Below the pieces are notes generated by a model. It ran no database searches. It saw nothing but the letters and a program-made list of their open reading frames with translations, and had not been told where the DNA came from. A program made the position numbers and the translations under genes. Shown here in pieces: positions 61,485 to 64,000 of a stretch of 64,000 bases of DNA (its first letter is position 1; each line of letters opens with the position of its first letter). Source of the DNA: Saccharofermentans sp. (lineage in GTDB: Bacteria; Bacillota; Clostridia; Saccharofermentanales; Saccharofermentanaceae); the NCBI GenBank assembly GCA_024688685.1, contig JAILDX010000008.1, positions 62,001 to 126,000 on the forward strand, in the 5' to 3' direction.

Positions 61485-62783
61485 CTATTGTATCAAACGT
61501 TTTATTGCTCGTATGGCCATCATGTCACAGTTACCGTAACATACCCTTCCTCGCGACTGCGAAGCGTGTATTACCTGACCACCGCCCGCATAGATCGCGA
61601 CGTGACCGCAGCGGCCTCCGTAGTCGTAGCATATTACATCTCCAAGAGCTACGTCGCTTCGTGCTACCGAGACACCGCTTCTGTTACAGATCTGGTTAGC
61701 ACCATGAGGTACGGCAATACCTATCTGAGCATAGCAGTACTTAACAAGTCCTGAACAGTCTGTACCTGAAGGTGAAGCGCTTCCGTATACATATCTGACG
61801 CCAAGCATGGATGCTGCGATGCTAACGATACTCTCACCGTTCTTACCGGTGATCTTGGGAAGTGATCTTACGTTGCCTGTTGTACCTGTGTAGCTTCCTC
61901 TGGGAGCCCTTGTCGCTGTCGGACGGGGCGTCGGAGTAGGTGTAGGCGTCGGCGGAGGTGTCTGTGTAGTATAAGACTTATAGACATAACCTGTTGTTCC
62001 GTCAGTTGTAACTACCTTGTACCACTTATCAGCATATGCAATAACGTGAAGTCTGTCGTGAAGATGTACTTCCTTGAGCTGCTCGCTTGCTGTAGAAGGT
62101 TCCTTCCTCAAAAGGAGCGTTCCTGTATCTACCCAGCATGTAAGGTCGATTGCAACCCATACCATCTCATCTGTTATGCAGTTCGAAAGGATATAGCCTT
62201 CTGTGCCGTCCTTCGTTCTTACCTTGGACCATGTATCACCGATACCGATCCTTATGACACCCTCACCGATCTTCATCATCTTGAGAGTAACAGTAGTCAT
62301 ATCAGGTGATTCCTTAAGAAGAACATTCCTTGTCTTTACATAGTACTGTGTTGAATCCGCTGCGAAATACTGGGGATCGAGAAGTTCAATAGGCAGATTG
62401 GAAGCAGAATCATAAGCCTGGAATACTATATACTTCGGAACATCTGCATATGTAAGATCCTGAACGGGTTCAGATGAAGGTTCTGATGCATCAGGATCAG
62501 TTGTGTCGGGATCAGTCTGCTGATCAGCCGACATATCTTCACTGTCAACCATTCCTTCGTCGCCAACAATAGCCCAGTCCTCGATAACGACATCCTCGTC
62601 ATCTGAAATGAAATTACCGTATTCCTCGGTAATACCGAAAGCTGCCTTATAAGCATTGGATACCGCAAGGGCAGGTCTAATTCCGGCTCTTACTCCAATA
62701 GGCAGACAAAGCACAGGGACTGCTACAGCAAATCCCACAACGAGTGCCAAAATATGTTGTTTTCTGTTATGTTTAAAAACCAT
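61485..62783 (-). CDS. secreted NlpC/P60 peptidoglycan hydrolase with SH3 domains
   Basis: A 432-residue cell-wall peptidase. An N-terminal membrane/signal segment (about 10-32) is followed by an acidic Asp/Ser linker (about 55-110), two SH3b-type wall-binding domains (about 140-285), a Pro/Thr linker and a C-terminal NlpC/P60 domain. The catalytic Cys is in GTDCSGLVKYCY, the His in GHVAIYAGG and the polar third residue in VIHASQ. It would cut D-glutamyl-meso-diaminopimelate bonds during growth or division. Single gene. Confidence 0.92.
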   Translation of the reverse strand: MVFKHNRKQHILALVVGFAVAVPVLCLPIGVRAGIRPALAVSNAYKAAFGITEEYGNFISDDEDVVIEDWAIVGDEGMVDSEDMSADQQTDPDTTDPDASEPSSEPVQDLTYADVPKYIVFQAYDSASNLPIELLDPQYFAADSTQYYVKTRNVLLKESPDMTTVTLKMMKIGEGVIRIGIGDTWSKVRTKDGTEGYILSNCITDEMVWVAIDLTCWVDTGTLLLRKEPSTASEQLKEVHLHDRLHVIAYADKWYKVVTTDGTTGYVYKSYTTQTPPPTPTPTPTPRPTATRAPRGSYTGTTGNVRSLPKITGKNGESIVSIAASMLGVRYVYGSASPSGTDCSGLVKYCYAQIGIAVPHGANQICNRSGVSVARSDVALGDVICYDYGGRCGHVAIYAGGGQVIHASQSRGRVCYGNCDMMAIRAIKRLIQ

Positions 62784-62903
62784 ACATAAAACCTGCCAAT
62801 AGTCTTGGTTGTATTATTCTACTACTTTTGTCGTCACTTGTCTTGTGATTATTTGGGGCAATTGTGTAACAAGAATATTGTGTGCAGGTTACATCGATTC
62901 AGT

Positions 62904-62909
62904 TATAAT
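62904..62909 (+). promoter_or_regulatory. -10 box of a leaderless promoter
   Basis: TATAAT ends 6 bases before ATG 62916. No Shine-Dalgarno is present before this start. A TTGTGT about 20 bases upstream is a poor -35. Confidence 0.5.
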
Positions 62910-62915
62910 AGCCAT

Positions 62916-63884
62916 ATGATCTGGCTATGTTACTTCATTTTCATAAATATTTTTGCGTTCATCGTCTATGGTGTCGACAAGAAAAAGGCAAAAGACGGCA
63001 AGTGGCGCATATCTGAATCCTTTCTGATCCTTACAGCGGTTATGGGAGGCACCTTAGGAGCTTTCATCGGAATGATCGTCTGGCATCACAAAACACGCAA
63101 GAAGAAGTTCACCATAACAGTTCCCGTACTTCTAGGACTCCAGATAGTCTGCCATATCTTCATCTTCTATCAGAACCATCATATTGTTGAGACTTACTAC
63201 AACGTTGACATCGGTCTCGGTGAGGACCTCAGGATAGTCCAGATATCTGATCTTCATAACCAGTTTTACGGCTTCGACCAGAGCGCCCTGCTGAACAGGA
63301 TCGAGGTTCTTGAACCGGACATCATTGCGGTAACAGGGGATGTTATAGATTCCAGAACCCCATCCTATACCCTGACATACAATTTCTTTGAAGGAGCTGT
63401 AAAGATAGCTCCCGTTTACTATGTAACAGGTAATCACGAAGCCCGTTTTTCAGAGGAGAAACTGAGCGATTTCCTGTCACATCTGGAAGAGATAGGAGTA
63501 GTTGTTCTTGACGACAGATATATTGATCTTGGTTCCTTCTATCTGGCGGGTATCGCTGATGAGTCCCTTATGTATTTCGATAAGTATGAGCCGTTCACAG
63601 GATCAAAGCCCGTTATAATGCTGGCTCACGAACCTGCATATCATGACCTTTACCAAAGCCTCGGAGCTGATCTGGTGCTGACCGGTCATATTCACGGCGG
63701 CCAGTTTATCATTCCCGGAAAGGGAGGCCTTCTCTCCCCCGATTTCGAGTTCTTCTATGAATACTACGAAGGCATACACGAGTTTGGTGACTGCAGGATG
63801 ATCGTAAGCCGCGGCCTTGGCAACAGTGTTATCCCTGTGAGAATTAACAACTACCCCGAGATCGTTATAGCAGATGTTAAGTAA
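62916..63884 (+). CDS. DUF1294-metallophosphoesterase fusion
   Basis: A 322-residue membrane protein. Residues 1 to about 80 are a DUF1294 membrane domain (YGVDKKKAKDGKWRISES, then MGGTLGAFIGMIVWHHKTRK). A third helix (about 70-90) leads to a YaeI-like calcineurin phosphoesterase with all metal motifs: ISDLHN, TGDVID, TGNHE, LAHEP and TGHIHGGQ. The substrate is unknown; YaeI-type enzymes act on lipids or nucleotides near the membrane. ATG 62916 fits both the DUF1294 start and the leaderless promoter. Confidence 0.86.
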   Translation: MIWLCYFIFINIFAFIVYGVDKKKAKDGKWRISESFLILTAVMGGTLGAFIGMIVWHHKTRKKKFTITVPVLLGLQIVCHIFIFYQNHHIVETYYNVDIGLGEDLRIVQISDLHNQFYGFDQSALLNRIEVLEPDIIAVTGDVIDSRTPSYTLTYNFFEGAVKIAPVYYVTGNHEARFSEEKLSDFLSHLEEIGVVVLDDRYIDLGSFYLAGIADESLMYFDKYEPFTGSKPVIMLAHEPAYHDLYQSLGADLVLTGHIHGGQFIIPGKGGLLSPDFEFFYEYYEGIHEFGDCRMIVSRGLGNSVIPVRINNYPEIVIADVK

Positions 63885-63933
63885 ATAAGAAACGGGGGTA
63901 TCTTATCAGACACCCCGCTCATTGAGTATAAAA

Positions 63934-63958
63934 GGAGCTGCCTCTGCGAGACAGCTCC
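63934..63958 (-). terminator. terminator of the gene beyond the window edge
   Basis: GGAGCTG/CAGCTCC with an inner CTC/GAG (63934-63958, one mismatch) is followed on the minus strand by TTTTATACTC. Confidence 0.7.
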
Positions 63959-63968
63959 CAATGAATAA

Positions 63969-64000
63969 TTATTCAGTTGCCTTATCAGATATCATCCGAG
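63969..64000 (-). CDS. C-terminal end of an unidentified gene
   Basis: A minus frame enters from the right edge, reads RMISDKATE and stops at 63969-63971, 11 bases before a minus-strand terminator. Too short to identify; included because stop and terminator agree. Confidence 0.4.
   Translation of the reverse strand, partial: RMISDKATE

Noticed and set aside
1..64000. tRNA, rRNA or other riboswitches
   Set aside because: No cloverleaf, rRNA or other leader motif was recognised apart from the glmS ribozyme; a covariance scan could not be run.

Overview
The window reads as a chromosome segment of an anaerobic, fibre-degrading member of the Clostridia (Firmicutes), probably from a gut or rumen. 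The grounds are a ctsR-mcsA-mcsB-clpC operon, a YugP-type peptidase, a DUF1846 protein, pyruvate formate-lyase with its activase, a folD-fchA one-carbon pair, a glmS-type ribozyme, a surface-anchored GH5 cellulase and a GH31 glycosidase. No rRNA, tRNA or CRISPR array was seen. The species cannot be fixed from the sequence alone.

Layout. 1-8.7 kb: a repeat-rich lipoprotein, cca coupled to a degenerate iron-alcohol-dehydrogenase homologue, GH31, an alpha/beta hydrolase, YugP, and a nuclease-like gene whose 3' end runs into a 62-bp tandem repeat. 8.7-18.3 kb: a fused phosphoglycerate kinase-triosephosphate isomerase, an acyltransferase, and the clpC/mcsB/mcsA/ctsR stress operon with CtsR boxes, in which McsB has lost its catalytic motifs. 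18.3-31.3 kb: pflA-pflB, cellulase, a sodium/solute symporter, a SHOCT protein, a transglutaminase-like protein, then an amino-sugar operon nagB-acetyltransferase-glmM. The leader of that operon is a clear glmS ribozyme. NagB, GlmM and a GlmU-like acetyltransferase would together make GlcNAc-1-phosphate from fructose-6-phosphate, so NagB may be doing the job of GlmS here.

31.3-49.2 kb: cstA, a small regulator, thrH, then a surface-glycan locus. It holds an FkbH/ACP/VOC/MBOAT acyl-decoration cassette, several glycosyltransferases, an O-antigen ligase/polymerase, a flippase, a radical SAM enzyme, two methyltransferases and a fused sugar kinase-nucleotidyltransferase. Several genes here and elsewhere have a -10 box exactly 6 nt before the ATG, which predicts leaderless mRNAs.

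49.2-58.8 kb is a 9.6-kb integrated element inserted by a large serine recombinase into the 3' end of the 23S rRNA methyltransferase gene (rlmD type). The left junction still carries the displaced end of the host gene, and the element supplies a replacement end coding nearly the same peptide. The cargo is a sigma factor next to a beta-propeller/solute-binding lipoprotein, a membrane-anchored XRE protein, an AlbA_2 ATPase, MobC without a visible relaxase, a candidate oriT, and a replication initiator with 15-bp iteron-like arrays inside its coding sequence.

58.8-64 kb: rlmD, folD, fchA, an NlpC/P60 cell-wall hydrolase, a DUF1294-metallophosphoesterase fusion, and the end of an unidentified minus-strand gene.
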